Of a stretch of DNA of 64,000 nt, positions 1 through 11,207 are shown piece by piece. The stretch's first letter is position 1; every line of letters begins with the position of its first letter. The translations under genes were made by a program, and so were the position numbers. The notes under the pieces were generated by a model. The model was given only the letters and a program-made list of their open reading frames with translations. It did no database searches and was not told where the DNA came from. Origin of the DNA: Buxus sempervirens (lineage: Eukaryota; Streptophyta; Magnoliopsida; Buxales; Buxaceae); NCBI GenBank assembly GCA_947561395.2, contig OX387194.1, forward strand, positions 12,200,048 through 12,264,047. The letters are read 5' to 3'.

Positions 1-1080
1 TGTTCACCTTCAAACTTCTTTCGAAGTTCAAAGTGTAGTCCGTTTAAGGCTAGATTTGCAAATTCCGATTCCGGTAAAAGAATTCGGCATTTGTTTTTCA
101 TATATTTGAATCGAGCGATGTACTTATCGGCCGATTCCCCTGGTTGTTGTCTTAACCGAACAAGATCAACCATGGTTACTTCGGGTTCCGTTCGATAAAA
201 TTGGGAATGGAAATTTTCCTCCATCATTGCCAATTTGTAACGGAATTAGCCGGTAATGTAATGTACCACGTAAAGGCCTGTCCGGTTAATGAATTTCTAA
301 ATAGTTTGAGTCTGAGGAAGTCATTACCGGACGCCTCTCCACATTGAACCGTAAATCGGCCAATATGTTAAATGGTAGACTGTTGGCCTTCTCCTGAGAA
401 CAAGGTGAATTCAGGAATTTTGTATCCCCTAGGAAATTCAAATTGCTGGTCAATCCAGGCTGGGTAAGGTTTCCAATACACTGGCCTAGTCATTCGTCGG
501 TGATATTGATCTCCGATCATCTTTTGAATCACATTCTGAATGTAATTATGGTTCATGGCCATATTTCTTACACCAATGTCTTCTCTATGGTTCTCCTGTG
601 CCTTCCTTTGCCCCCCGGGCGTACCTCGACCGGAGGCACATTAGGAGGAATTGGGATACCAGGAGGTATTTCTCCTCTAACAGCAACAATGTTGGCGGGT
701 TCATTTCGACCATTACCGCCCAAGTTTATGGGTGACGGTTGCTCTGGAATATTCATCCTCTTATGAGCATTCGAACCAACAGCCGATGTGTCGGCTTGTT
801 CAGCCATCATGGCCGGTCTTGCCATTGTGGAGAATCCTTCCTGCAACACTGCTAGGATTCTACCATTATTAGAAGAAATTTTATTAATACCCTAACCAAA
901 TCCTGCCATTTGCTGGCTAAGACCTTGTATGGCCTGGATAAGCTGTTCATTAAGATCCAGATGGGAACTTGAAGGTCCTTCTTCCGGAGCTTTTGAAACA
1001 TAAAGAGGGTTTACTTGAGATTCTGCAGGTTCCTCTGACATTATGTTTTCAGCATGCCGAGTACTTCTTCTTGCCGCCAT
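1..1080 (-). pseudogene. Ty3/gypsy gag remnant, truncated by window edge
   Basis: Three minus-strand frames joined in order read like the gag of a plant Ty3/gypsy element. The block around 368-562 has PRGYKIPEFTLFSGEG, a common plant gag motif. Further on (about 365 down to 1), out of frame, come stretches like LTGQAFTWY and then SADKYIARFKYMKNKCRILL and LNGLHFELRKKFEGE, typical of the retrotrans_gag domain. The likely start codon is at 1078-1080. Stop codons near 892 and 365 and at least one frame change break the reading frame, so no full capsid protein can be made. The rest of the element (pol) would lie left of the window. Family assignment is by recognition of these motifs; the lineage is not certain. 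Confidence 0.85.
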
Positions 1081-1814
1081 TAGTGCTCTTTCAAAGACTA
1101 AGGGTCCCACCGGGCGTGCCAAAAAGGGATGTTCCTCCGAAATTGTGCCGGTGTGGACACGTGGCGATGTTGATGATGTGTCTCTGTGTGGGTCTAGTAT
1201 CGTTTGATACAATGATTTCGGGTCGGGTCCTGACCCCCGGCACTTGTTCCGAATCTTAACCGGGGTGTCGATTCAGTCGTACTACAAGTCACCTGTAATA
1301 AAACCAGTCAGGCGATAATATGAAGACTAGGGGTTCGGTCTTCATTTGGGTTATTGTAAGTGTTTGAAAGCGAAAGCAACTAATGGCACAAAACTCTTTT
1401 ATTATAAAATCGGCCGATGGCCGAAAGCTACAACAGATAATCCCCAAAAGGAAACAAAAATCAAGAAGAAAACTGACAAAGCTTGCAAGACCGGCCTGTC
1501 CTGGTCTTATAACCGCAATCGGGGTATAAGAGCAGGAGGAACGGGGCGGCTGCTAACAAAGCCAATTCGGGATGTTCACCTTGGATTGCTTTTTAACCAT
1601 AAATACGCAAGTCACCTGGCTTGATCAAAGTGAGTCTCGGGACCGGCTGCTCGGGATTCTGTAGCCGTGTTTGGGGTACAGAACTGCTAGTCAAGGGCGG
1701 CCTCAACTTACTCTCCGGTGGCAGGGTTCTGGCGTTGATCGGAGTAAAGAAGGGTCTAAGGTGCCACTGCGACTGGAAGCAGTGAGAGAAGTCCTAGTTA
1801 ATCCTTCTGGCTAC
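1081..1814 (-). mobile_element. Untranslated leader of the minus-strand gypsy element
   Basis: This stretch lies upstream of gag on the minus strand. At 1103-1120 it holds a GC-rich block (minus strand GGCACGCCCGGTGGGACC) like the one found just before gag in several plant gypsy lineages. No primer-binding site is visible at the 1814/1815 edge. That fits the view that LTR A beginning at 1815 is an insertion into the leader and not this element's own LTR. Confidence 0.55.
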
Positions 1815-1915
1815 TGTAGACACCCCAAATTGCACTACAAAATGAGAAAATAATGAAAACATGTAATTGGGATTTAAAACAGGTCAAAAATGTATAAAAT
1901 TCAATCATTTAAGCA

Positions 1916-2040
1916 GTGCCCGTATTGTACCTGCAGGCTAGTCGAGACCGAATTTTGTATACGGGCACGCAGCGCCAGTAATAAAAATGCGGACACCACT
2001 TGCCCGCAATATATTTACGGGCGCAGGAGATTTGTGCGAA
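1916..2040 (+). repeat. Palindrome cluster in U3 of LTR A
   Basis: Short inverted repeats built on CCCGTA...TACGGG: GCCCGTATTGTA pairs with GTATACGGGCAC, and TTGCCCGCAAT with TTTACGGGCGC. The cluster sits about 190 bp upstream of the TATA box. LTR B has the same motif type at the same place. Confidence 0.7.
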
Positions 2041-2222
2041 TTTGATCTTTGCTCGATTTCCGAGCCTTATCTTCAGTCTAATATCTCTTTGGATGAGCGA
2101 ATTATACCTTTTATTCGTTCGGATTATCTTTGTTGGCCGTGGATGGGCATTATCCTTATTTTTAACCCAATCTAGAAGATCATGGCATATCCCTTTGGAC
2201 CAGCCTTACCCCTGGGCTTGCT

Positions 2223-2230
2223 TATAAATA
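2223..2230 (+). promoter_or_regulatory. TATA box of LTR A
   Basis: TATAAATA followed by GAGG. All four LTRs of this family share the context (C/T)TATAAATAGA at the matching place, which fixes the transcription direction as from TGTAGACACC towards CTCACA. Confidence 0.75.
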
Positions 2231-2393
2231 GAGGTGAGATCCTTAAGCAAAGGGCCACGAAAATTTGAAGTCCAAGGAGCTCCAAGAGAAAAGAGGAATC
2301 CCTGCTGTTCTGCTTGCTCAATCCAGGTAAGTCCATTTTCCCTTTTATTTTCTGTCTTCAATTCTAGAGATAATATGATCTTCTCCATTGCTG

Positions 2394-2707
2394 TAGAATA
2401 AGGCCTGGTTCTTATTTGTATTCCTAAACCTGCCTCCAAGTACCTAAGAATCCTCTCTAACCGTAAAAGGTGAAGAAAGAGCTAGGGGAAAGGGGAACAG
2501 GTGGATCCCTAGAATAGAACCCCATATATGTTTTTCTCCTTTTTTTTTTATAGAATAAGGCCTTTGATTGTGTTTGTATACCCAAACCTATCTCCAAGTA
2601 CCTCAATAATCCTCTCTAGTTGTAAAACGTGAAGAGAGAGCTAGGGGAAAAGAGAACAGGTGGATCCGTAGGGTAGAACCCCATGTGCTCTAATCTGTGA
2701 AATATGG
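2394..2707 (+). repeat. 157-bp tandem duplication in LTR A
   Basis: The block starting TAGAATAAGGCC at 2394 recurs at 2551, and both copies run through CTCTCTA..GTAAAA..GTGAAGA and GGTGGATCC. LTR B carries the same duplication, LTR D has only one copy. The block lies downstream of the TATA box, so probably in the transcribed R/U5 part. Confidence 0.75.
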
Positions 2708-3000
2708 CTGCTTTGAATATCCTGATCATGTTTTAATGGTTTTATGTTGAATCTAAATGAATCATATGAATCCATGATGTTTATAGCATGAAATCCTCCT
2801 TTTTTCCTAAAATTTGGATTTTTCACATCTTTGCACCTACAGCACTGTTTTCGTGATTTTTGTGATATTAGGCTAAGATCCTGGATCTATCTAATCTATA
2901 TGATAGATCTGGATTCAGATGCCTGAAAGTAAATTCTAGGGTTTCATGATGTGGTTTTTGAGTCATTTTTCATGTTTGAGAGAAGACCCTACGGTCTAAG

Positions 3001-4739
3001 TGTGAGACATGGGAAAAAATCATTTTCAATGACTTCCTCAATCATCACACGGGATTGGTTAAAAAACACAGAGTCGCCACCATTCAATTTAGGTGTGAAT
3101 GGACACCAAAATATCAAATAAGCTCAAAAAGGCAAATTTAGGGTAAAAATAACCCTCCTAAAAAAACAACCAGAGATGGGTAAGGGGATTAGTTTATGAA
3201 TAGTTGAAGGTATTAGGCACCCCTATTCATCCACACAAGGTGGTTGACAGGCATTGTTCATGTTAAAATAAAGGAAAAAAGGCTTGCTATAAAATCATGA
3301 AAAATCACAAAAAGACAAAACTGTATGGTTTTTTCACACGAATAGCTTGATTGATCCAGAACTTTCAAATATGATCATACCATTCCTAGGGTTTCATAAT
3401 CAAAACAAAATTGAGATAAAATCAAATAAAACCAAAATAAAGTGAAATCTTCAAAAATCTGGCTTCAAGTTAAATTCTAGAAATCTAGAAAAATATGATT
3501 TTTATAAAATATTTCAAAATTGAACTTGAACATTCTAGGACATAGGTATAGCCCAAATTTCACATTAAATCAAAAAATCAAAACCAAAAATACCCACGTT
3601 GATGGAAAAACATCAAAAGGGGAGAACTTAGACCGTAGGGTCTTCTCTCAATAATGAAAAAGGACTCAAAAACCACATCATGAAACTCTAGAATTTATTT
3701 TCAGCCTTCTGGATCCAGATCTATCATATTGATTACGATAAATCCAGGATCTTAGCCTAAACTCACAAAATCACAAAAAACAGTGCTATAGGTGCAAATA
3801 TGGGAAAAATCCAAATTTTATAAATAAAAAAAAGTGGGGATCTCATGCTATAAACATCATGGACATCATGTGATTCATTCAGATTCATCATAAAAACAAT
3901 TAAACATGAACAGGATATTCAAAGCAGCCACATCTCACAGATTAGGGCTAGAGAGGATTATTGAGGTACTTGGAGATAGGTTTGGGTACAAACACAATCA
4001 GAGGCTTTATTCTAGAACAAAGGAGAAAAACAGATATGGGGTTCTATTCTAGGGATCCACCTGTTCTCTTTTCCCCTAGCTCTCTCTTCACGTTTTAAAG
4101 CTAGAGAGACTCTTGAGGTACTTAAAGGTAAGTTTAGGAATACAAGTACAAAAGATGGCCTTATTCTACAGCAATAGAGAAGATCCTATTACTTCTAGAA
4201 TTGAAGACAGAAAATAAAAGGGGAAAGGGACTTACCTGGATTGAGCAAGCAGGGCAGCAGGGATTCCTCTCTTCTCTTGGATCTCCTTGGACTTCAAATT
4301 TTCGTGGCCTTTTGCTTGAGGAAAGGCCCTCTATTTATAGGCAAACACAAGGGCAAGGTTGGTCAAAGGTTTGGCAAGATAGAGTTTCAGTTTGAGTTAA
4401 ACACAAGATCATGCCCATCCTTTATCCACAAAGATATTTCGCACGAATAAATTAAATATATAATTCGCTCATTTAAAGGGATATTTGACTAAAGATAAGG
4501 CTCAGAAATCGAGAGAAGAACAAAACTCGCACGAGTCTGATGTGCCCATAAATGATTTACGGTCTAATGGTGTCCGTATATATATTACGGGCGCTGCGTG
4601 CCCGTATATAAAATTCGGGCGCGCTTAGCCCGTAGATACAATACGGGCAATGTTTAAATTATTGATTTTTGGTCTGTTTTAAATTCCAATTAATGTTTTC
4701 ATTATTTTCTCATTTTAAGTGCAATTTGGGGTGTCTACA
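3001..4739 (-). mobile_element. LTR B: inverted solo LTR inserted in LTR A
   Basis: On the plus strand it starts TGTGAGACATGGG (3001) and ends GGGGTGTCTACA (4739), the reverse complement of LTR A, 1739 bp. It is flanked by the perfect 5-bp duplication CTAAG (2996-3000 and 4740-4744). Removing it restores a continuous LTR A (...CCCTACGGTCTAAG | TTCTCC...). There is no internal region, so it is a solo LTR left by LTR-LTR recombination. Its TATA box is at 4332-4339 on the minus strand. Confidence 0.93.
4550..4655 (-). repeat. Palindrome cluster in U3 of LTR B
   Basis: Three hairpin-like units follow each other: GTCCGTATATATATTACGGG, CCCGTATATAAAATTCGGG and GCCCGTAGATACAATACGGG. Each is a CCCG(T)A...(T)CGGG or TACGGG inverted repeat with an AT-rich centre. 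The cluster lies about 210 bp upstream of the LTR B TATA box. Confidence 0.75.
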
Positions 4740-5146
4740 CTAAGTTCTCCCATTTTGATGTTCTTCATCAACGTGGGTATTTTTGGTTTTGATTTCTTGA
4801 TTTAATGTGAAATTTGGGCTATATCTATGTCCTGGACTGTTCAAGTTCAATTCTGCAATATTTTATAAAAATCATATTTTTCTAGATTTCCAAAATTTAA
4901 CTTGAAACCAGATTTTTTAAGATTTCACTCTAGGCTGGCTTTATTTGATTTTATCTCAATTTTATTTTAATCATGAAACCCTAGGAATGGTATGATCATA
5001 TTTGAAAGTTCTGAATCAATCAAGCTATTCATATGAAAAAACTATACACTTTTGTTTTTTTTGTGATTTTTGCATGATTTTTGTAGCAAGCCTTCTTTAT
5101 TTTTAACATGAACAATGCCTGGCAACCACCTTGTGTGGATGAATAG

Positions 5147-8100
5147 TGTAAAATCCCCAATTTTCTGGAAAATTTTAAAATTAATATTTTAGTGATTAAA
5201 TTTATGTTAACTAATTAATTTTGCAGAAAAGGGAGGTTATTGATTTAAATAGGAAAAGTGGCTTGTGCTGGTCGGGCTATTTAAGTAATAAGGTATGAGG
5301 AGTTTCTAGAAATTTCAATTAGTTGATTATGCTCGGATGAGGTGGCAAAGATAATTGATTTTTAACTCTAATTGAGCTGCTGGTATAGGAATTTTGGTAG
5401 TATGGCACCACAGCAACTCATGAATTAAAAGTGTGGTTGAGCGGCAAGTATAAAATCCAGTGTAAACAAGCTCGCTGGTTTCTGCTGAGTTTTGATCGAG
5501 CAAAATCAGAGATCTCAGAGAGAAGAGAGATCAGAACCTAGGGTTTGAGGAGATTTAAATTTGGTTGCTGAGGTGTTCATCAAGAGAAGTGATCCGGTTG
5601 TGAGCTCTGCTTATTGGTATAGAAGAGAGCTACTGCAGAACTTCAATTCCTCAAGAGTAATCTGAATTCTGCAAAATTCAGATCAAGTTGGAGGTAAGTT
5701 ATCATCGATTTGTAGTATTTTAGCTTATAAGTTAATACTATTTCGAATTAGGTCTCAGATCTGAGTAGTTTAGTCGTCTCTGCAGGAAATAGAGAAAATA
5801 GGAGGGAGCGAGAGAAGAAATCTGAAAATCTATTCGTAGATTGGTTTATTGTGGAAGCTCGAAATTGATCTGCAGGTAAGTAGCACTTCGTTTTCAGATT
5901 AGCAAGGTTTAATCTAAGTATAGTTGTATGAGCTCAAATCTGCCGTTTTCTCTGTTTTAACCGTCATTGACGCTTAGATCATAGTATACTGTTTATGCTT
6001 AAGATAAATTGAATCTCATGTTAATTTACTGTTTAAGGAGTTAGAATTGTGCTGAAAGTGGCCTGAAGGTAAACCATTAGATTTGTACTCGTGAATTGAT
6101 GAATTCGTATAGTTGAGATTTCTGAAATTCTGATGGAAGGAATGGTGGGCGACTGATTTAATGTGGTGTGGTTTAGGTACTACTTAAATTCAAATATGTG
6201 TTAATCATATGTTTAGAATGTTAGAGTTATACTAAAAGTAGTTTGAATAGGAAAGAGGCATTCAGTCCTAGAGAAATATGGATTGTCGAAGGAATATATG
6301 CAATCTGGTATAGAGCGCCCAGGATTGCTGGGGAGCGCCTACCTCCCCAGAGGTTGGCGCCCATCTGTTTTGTTATGGCTAGGTGCGACTGAGTTTAGGA
6401 ATTCTGTAACTCAAGTCTTTAACTTCTAATTGTTAACCTAGGAGGTCTAAATAGGATTGGTAAAGGTGCTGAAGTGGTTGTTGATTACTGAAGTGAAGAA
6501 ATTCTGAATGTATGGGAAAATCTAGAGAGCTGGTGGGAGGTTGTGGTTGTTCTCTTAATAATATAAATTCTGGTTCCTATCATTTAATTATTATTCTCAT
6601 AACTGAATCAAGGTTAGATATGTTCTGAATTAGTTAAAACACAGAACCTTTACAGCAAAATAGAAGTGAGCAAACAAGAAGCTTAGGCAATGAATAACTA
6701 GAAAGGAAGTGTTAGAGGGAATTGGCAATTAGTAAGTAGTTGTACTATAATGATTTACTTAAATTCAATTATATGATAGAGGCAAGATTAGGGAGTTAAT
6801 ATATCACCAGAACTAGTTGGATTACAACAAAATAGATCAGTCCTAATCAAATTTCCATAGCTGTACCTGAATCTGGAAAAATAAAGAGAGTGCCTACCAT
6901 TGCCTACCATTGCTGACCATTGCTGACCTGTAGCCCAGCTCTAGTTTAAGGGATTCAAACTCAAATCCTTATTTCCAGCAAGGGGAGAAACCTTTGGGAA
7001 TCTAACCTAGAGTAATTAAAGAACTTCTGGAAAATAAAAGGGGTTAGTCTGAGAAATTCTGCAGGTACTAGTGTAAAAATCAGCAATCTATCTAAGTAAT
7101 TAAGAGTGAGTACTTTAATAAGTTCTGAGATTTTTCCAGCAATTATAAATTGGGATTTTCTACAATTATAAGGTGGTATTATCTACAAGATAAATGGGAG
7201 ATGAAGAAAGGGAATTGGAGTGAGATATAGGTGCTGAACCTGGGTTTATAATTAAGTATAAAGTAAAGAAATCAGAAGAATGGAGTGAGAAATGAGTTGG
7301 AGATTATAAAGAAATCTGAACCTATGTATAGTCTCTAGTTGGTTTCTTTTGTAAAACATATTAAGTAAGATCCTCTAAGGATACTTTATAAAGGATAAAA
7401 AGGATGGGAGTACAATAATAAATGCTGAAATGAAAATACTAAAGAGAGGTATATGAAGTAAAAGAGTTAAAGAAAGAGTTGAGAATATTAGATTAAATAA
7501 AAGTGAGTTAGTGTAAATTTTATGGGGAAAGATTTCTGTTGAGTATAAAAACAAAGGTGACAGGTCTGAATTTAATATTATTACAAAACTTTGATATCTA
7601 TATGTAGATTTGCCGGTTTAATCGTGTTTTGGCAGTTTTACCGAATTTTGACTATACAAGGGGATTTTAAGCACTATTTTGGAAAGGACCTTTAAAACAA
7701 AGTTATTTTGGACAAATCTGATATTTGAAATTCTTATACACTTGGAGGATGTTTTTGTGAGTTGTGATGGCTTGAAGGTTATCTTACCTCCGTGTACTCG
7801 GGGATGCCCCATGTATTTGGGATGTTGATACCTCTGTGTACTCAGAGATGCCCCGTGTACTCGGGATGATATGATTGAGATTGAGATGAGTTGTGCTTGC
7901 TAGATTTCACGATTGGTTTTGGTTTTAGAGTCTAGTGGGCATAGCTCGATATGGATCCATGTTAGGAGCTAGTTAGTGGAAGGGATTGTTCTTTACTAGT
8001 TGTAATACTTTGTTCACGCACGCGTTTCCACTGTGTACTCAGTGAGGCTTGATCGTGTACTCGGCTGGCTGCGGCTATCCCTCATTTTATCGTGTACTCG

Positions 8101-8734
8101 GACTGTGACTGGATTAGTACATGCCAACCCATCACTGTACTGGATGGGTTCTCCCGCAATAAGACGATGATCGTGTACTCGGCATATCGCACCTAAGCCG
8201 GGAGGTGGCATAGTGAACACTGGCATTACCTAGTTAAAGACAGTCTTATTTCATGAGTCCTGCAGTGATTTATCAACTGTTGATTTGATGTTACATATAT
8301 ATTTGTTGAACTGGATTATTTCTGTATTTTATACTGTTGATTGGATTATTGTTGAATTACTCGGATTATTCGGAACTAAGGTGTTATCGCTACTGTTGCA
8401 TGATTTACAACTGTATCATATTTTAGAACTGATGAACTGTATTTGGGCATGCATGTGCTGCTTACTGGGATATTCATATCTCATTCTTTTCCGTTTTGTT
8501 TTGTTTTCAGATTCTGGTAAGGACGGCACCAGCGGGTATATGCTTGGTTCATGTGAGTTAGCCTTGGGTTATAGTATTTTTATTGATGAGCTTGGGTTAT
8601 AGTGCACTCTGATTATCTAGTTATTGTTTTATTCATGTTTTCCTTCACTCTGATTTGCTATCCTGGGTTATATATATTAACCTTCGGAGATAAGTTACGA
8701 TTTTACCTACGTAACTTGGATCCGGGGCGTTACA
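5147..8734 (+). repeat. 5' LTR (3588 bp) of the young element
   Basis: It is nearly identical to the 3' LTR over its whole length. The 10-bp length difference is one extra GCTGACCATT in a small tandem run of GCC/GCTACCATT-like units near 6900-6930. Substitution seen: A at about 5632 against G in the other LTR (GAGAGCTACTGC against GAGAGCTGCTGC). Open frames inside it (for example 8285-8602) recur identically in the other LTR and resemble no protein I know. Confidence 0.95.
7791..8180 (+). repeat. Dispersed GTGTACTCGG decamers in the LTR
   Basis: At least seven copies of GTGTACTC(G/A)G occur in about 390 bp (near 7793, 7835, 7855, 8034, 8051, 8092, 8173), unevenly spaced and surrounded by different sequence. 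The same set recurs in the 3' LTR (about 13844-14231). This is too regular for chance and could be a protein-binding or RNA-structure repeat. Confidence 0.75.
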
Positions 8735-8736
8735 GA

Positions 8737-8748
8737 TGGTATCAGAGC
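8737..8748 (+). promoter_or_regulatory. Primer-binding site (initiator Met tRNA)
   Basis: TGGTATCAGAGC, two bases after the 5' LTR end, is the standard plant primer-binding site complementary to the 3' end of initiator methionine tRNA. Confidence 0.95.
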
Positions 8749-11195
8749 ATATCAGAGTCATGGAAGGAAACATGATATAAGGATAGGAAACTCTAGGATT
8801 GCTTTGGGGGTTGTGTGCTCGCTAGATAGCACCTTTCCATAGGAAATATAGGTTGAGAGTGTTCTTTCTACGGCTATAGAAATAATTATCATTGTTAAAG
8901 GTAAGTTACTTGTTCTCTTACACTGTATCTATATGTGATGGTATGGATTGTTATTTATGATATGGAATATTAATATTAATCTTGCATGATTAGAGGAAGG
9001 TTATTGAAATTTTATTCAAAAGGAAATATAAAGTCTTGAGGAGTGGATTTTGTGATAAACAGTAAGATGGAAATTTTGGAGATGTGAGATAAATCTCAAT
9101 TATTGTTGATCATATTGGAAATCATGAATTGGTGATGGTTGATTAAGCATGCATGCTATTGTATGCTTAATTGAATGATGAGCCAGATGTATATAGCTAT
9201 ACTTGAGTAGTGTAAGGCATCGGCCAATGCTGAACATATACTTGGGTATTAAGCTTTATACAAATGGGGTATGTAATGTAATATTTATATATAAACCAGA
9301 AATTGTTTGTGCTATATTGCTTAATTTAAGCTAGAAAGGGATTTACATGATTTTTCGCTATCCTTCATATAGGTGCACATATATGGAAGGGTGGGTGACA
9401 GAAAGTCATGATTTTCTTTTCTGAGTTATTTGTAATGCGTATAAATATTTAGAGTAAGAATTTGGGAGTGATTAAATTTATAAGGAGTATTAAGGATGGA
9501 TCGGTGAATTGGAAAATAATGAAGGTGCAGTGGAAGCGTAGTGGGTTTAAAGAATAAAGGATGAGATATCTAACATGAGAAGAACTTCCTCTGTTAAGAG
9601 TTAGTATTGGCAATTATGATGTCCACATTTAGAATAATTGGAGGAAATACTTATAGAAAATAAAATTGAGGTATACCTTGATCATAAGAACTTGAGGTGC
9701 ATATTATCACAAGGAAAATATAATGAGAGATTTATAGAATTTCTTTCGGATCGTAACTTGCTATCAATTCTAACATGGAGGTAGTGAAATTTTAAGTGGT
9801 GATAGATGTGAGAAATTTTATCTAGGAATTGAAGTTAAAAAAAAAAAAAAAATTTTTCTATAGCTTTAGTTTTGATCATGTTTTTGGTAGTGAGAATTTA
9901 AACAATTGATGAGATGTCTTTCAAGTTGGTTTCAGCTGTGTAAAAATTACAATAGGGAGAGTGGGTACCTGGTGTTCCTCCAGAAAGGAATTGTTTCATT
10001 TGTGAATTAGGTTGGCTCTCTAAATTAAACTCAACTAGTTAAACTTCTGAAAAAGGTGGCGGTCGAATTGGATTTTGCTGCTGGAAGTGTGCTTTGCGAA
10101 TTGAGAGTTTTGAATGTTGTAAATTGTTTCCTTCCGGGTAATAATTAGTTTTGATCATGATATAATTTGTTTAATTCTAGCATTAATCAAAGAGAAACTC
10201 AGATCTGCAAAGATCTGATTTAGAAGTTAGATTTCTGTAGTAAAGGCTAGTGTGATCAGATCTAGAAATGGGCATGGGTGATCTTCATTTGATGATTTGA
10301 GAAGTTTATTAGCTCAAATTTTCTTCGAAGATGTAAATGATACTTCTGTCTCCAGTTTAGAATGATTAAATTGTGGTGTAGAATTGTATGAGCACATAAA
10401 CAGATTTTCCTCTGTTTTGGTTGGTCATTGGTGCCTACGCATGTACAGTAGCAAAAAAAAAAAAAAAAAAAAAATTTATTTCATTAAAATCAAAGGTGTG
10501 TTTGTCGATTTATTTGCTGATTTCAGGTGTGCTAGAATTGAAATGGTGAAAAGAAAACTATATTAGTTCATTTGTAATCTGAAATTACATTTGTTTTATT
10601 AAAAATTTGGTTGAGGAAAATATATGGTGTGGTATTGTGTTTCGATTAAATCCAACTTAATACCAAAAACATCCTTTAGATGATGAGCACCAATATGGAA
10701 AAGGTCTAGAATCTAAACAGCAGATTAGTCCTAGAAGGTTTGTATCAACCGCACTTCACTTTTGTGGATAATGATATGCTGAATTAGGATTATAAATGGA
10801 ATCAGTGAAGGTAAAGTCAGGTTATGCATAGTCATGGTGTGGGGAAATTTTAGAAGTTAAAATATTGAAGTTTCTCATGGTGGTGGAATGATTTTTGCCA
10901 TGGGTTATGTGGATTCTGATTTGAGTGATATATTAAGGAGAGATAATTTTCAGATTCAAATTGTGTCGCATTAGAGAATTAATATAGAAAGAAGAAGGGA
11001 TTGTTGGAAACTTCGATTTCGAGAATAGTTTATTGAGGCTTAGAGGCAAGGCCTTCGCGCGGGATAATGCGAGGATTTGTAGATTGATAATTGAGAAGGA
11101 ATCAGTTTAAGCATTGGGTTGAGGAAATGCCAAAGATATACTCAAATTGATTTATTACTTCATGATGTGAAATTTCGAGGACGAAATTTTTTTTT
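8749..11195 (+). mobile_element. Non-coding interior of the young element
   Basis: The interior is AT-rich with two poly(A) runs (9838-9852 and 10451-10473) and many stop codons in all frames. A decayed RNase H-like stretch is recognisable at 9669-9780; no other domain is. The interior is far more decayed than the near-identical LTRs imply for this copy, so it was already non-coding before it inserted. Confidence 0.8.
9669..9780 (+). pseudogene. Decayed RT/RNase H trace of gypsy pol
   Basis: One frame reads VYLDHKNLRCILSQGKYNER, then FIEFLSDRNLLSI. It matches the plant gypsy RNase H pattern (F/Y)TDHKSLKY(I/L)F.Q..LN.R...WLE...D; the tryptophan and several other positions are changed. It supports descent of this non-coding element from an autonomous gypsy element. 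No longer frame surrounds it. Confidence 0.55.
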
Positions 11196-11207
11196 AGGAG
11201 GGGAGGA
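11196..11207 (+). promoter_or_regulatory. Polypurine tract
   Basis: AGGAGGGGAGGA directly before the 3' LTR, preceded by a T run and GAAATTTCGAGGACGAAA. This is the expected plus-strand primer of a Ty3/gypsy element. Confidence 0.93.

Noticed and set aside
1815-3000. LTR A as the 5' LTR of the minus-strand gag element
   Set aside because: Its TATA box points the other way, there is no primer-binding site at 1814, and its ends match an LTR transcribed on the plus strand.
3001-4739. Interpreting LTRs A and B as terminal inverted repeats of one DNA transposon
   Set aside because: The CTAAG duplication around B and the continuous LTR A after removing B show an insertion of one LTR into another.
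8285-8602. 105-codon open frame, found identically at 14336-14653
   Set aside because: Both lie inside the LTRs of the same recent element, so their identity reflects the LTR pair and not selection. The sequence resembles no family and has no proper gene context.
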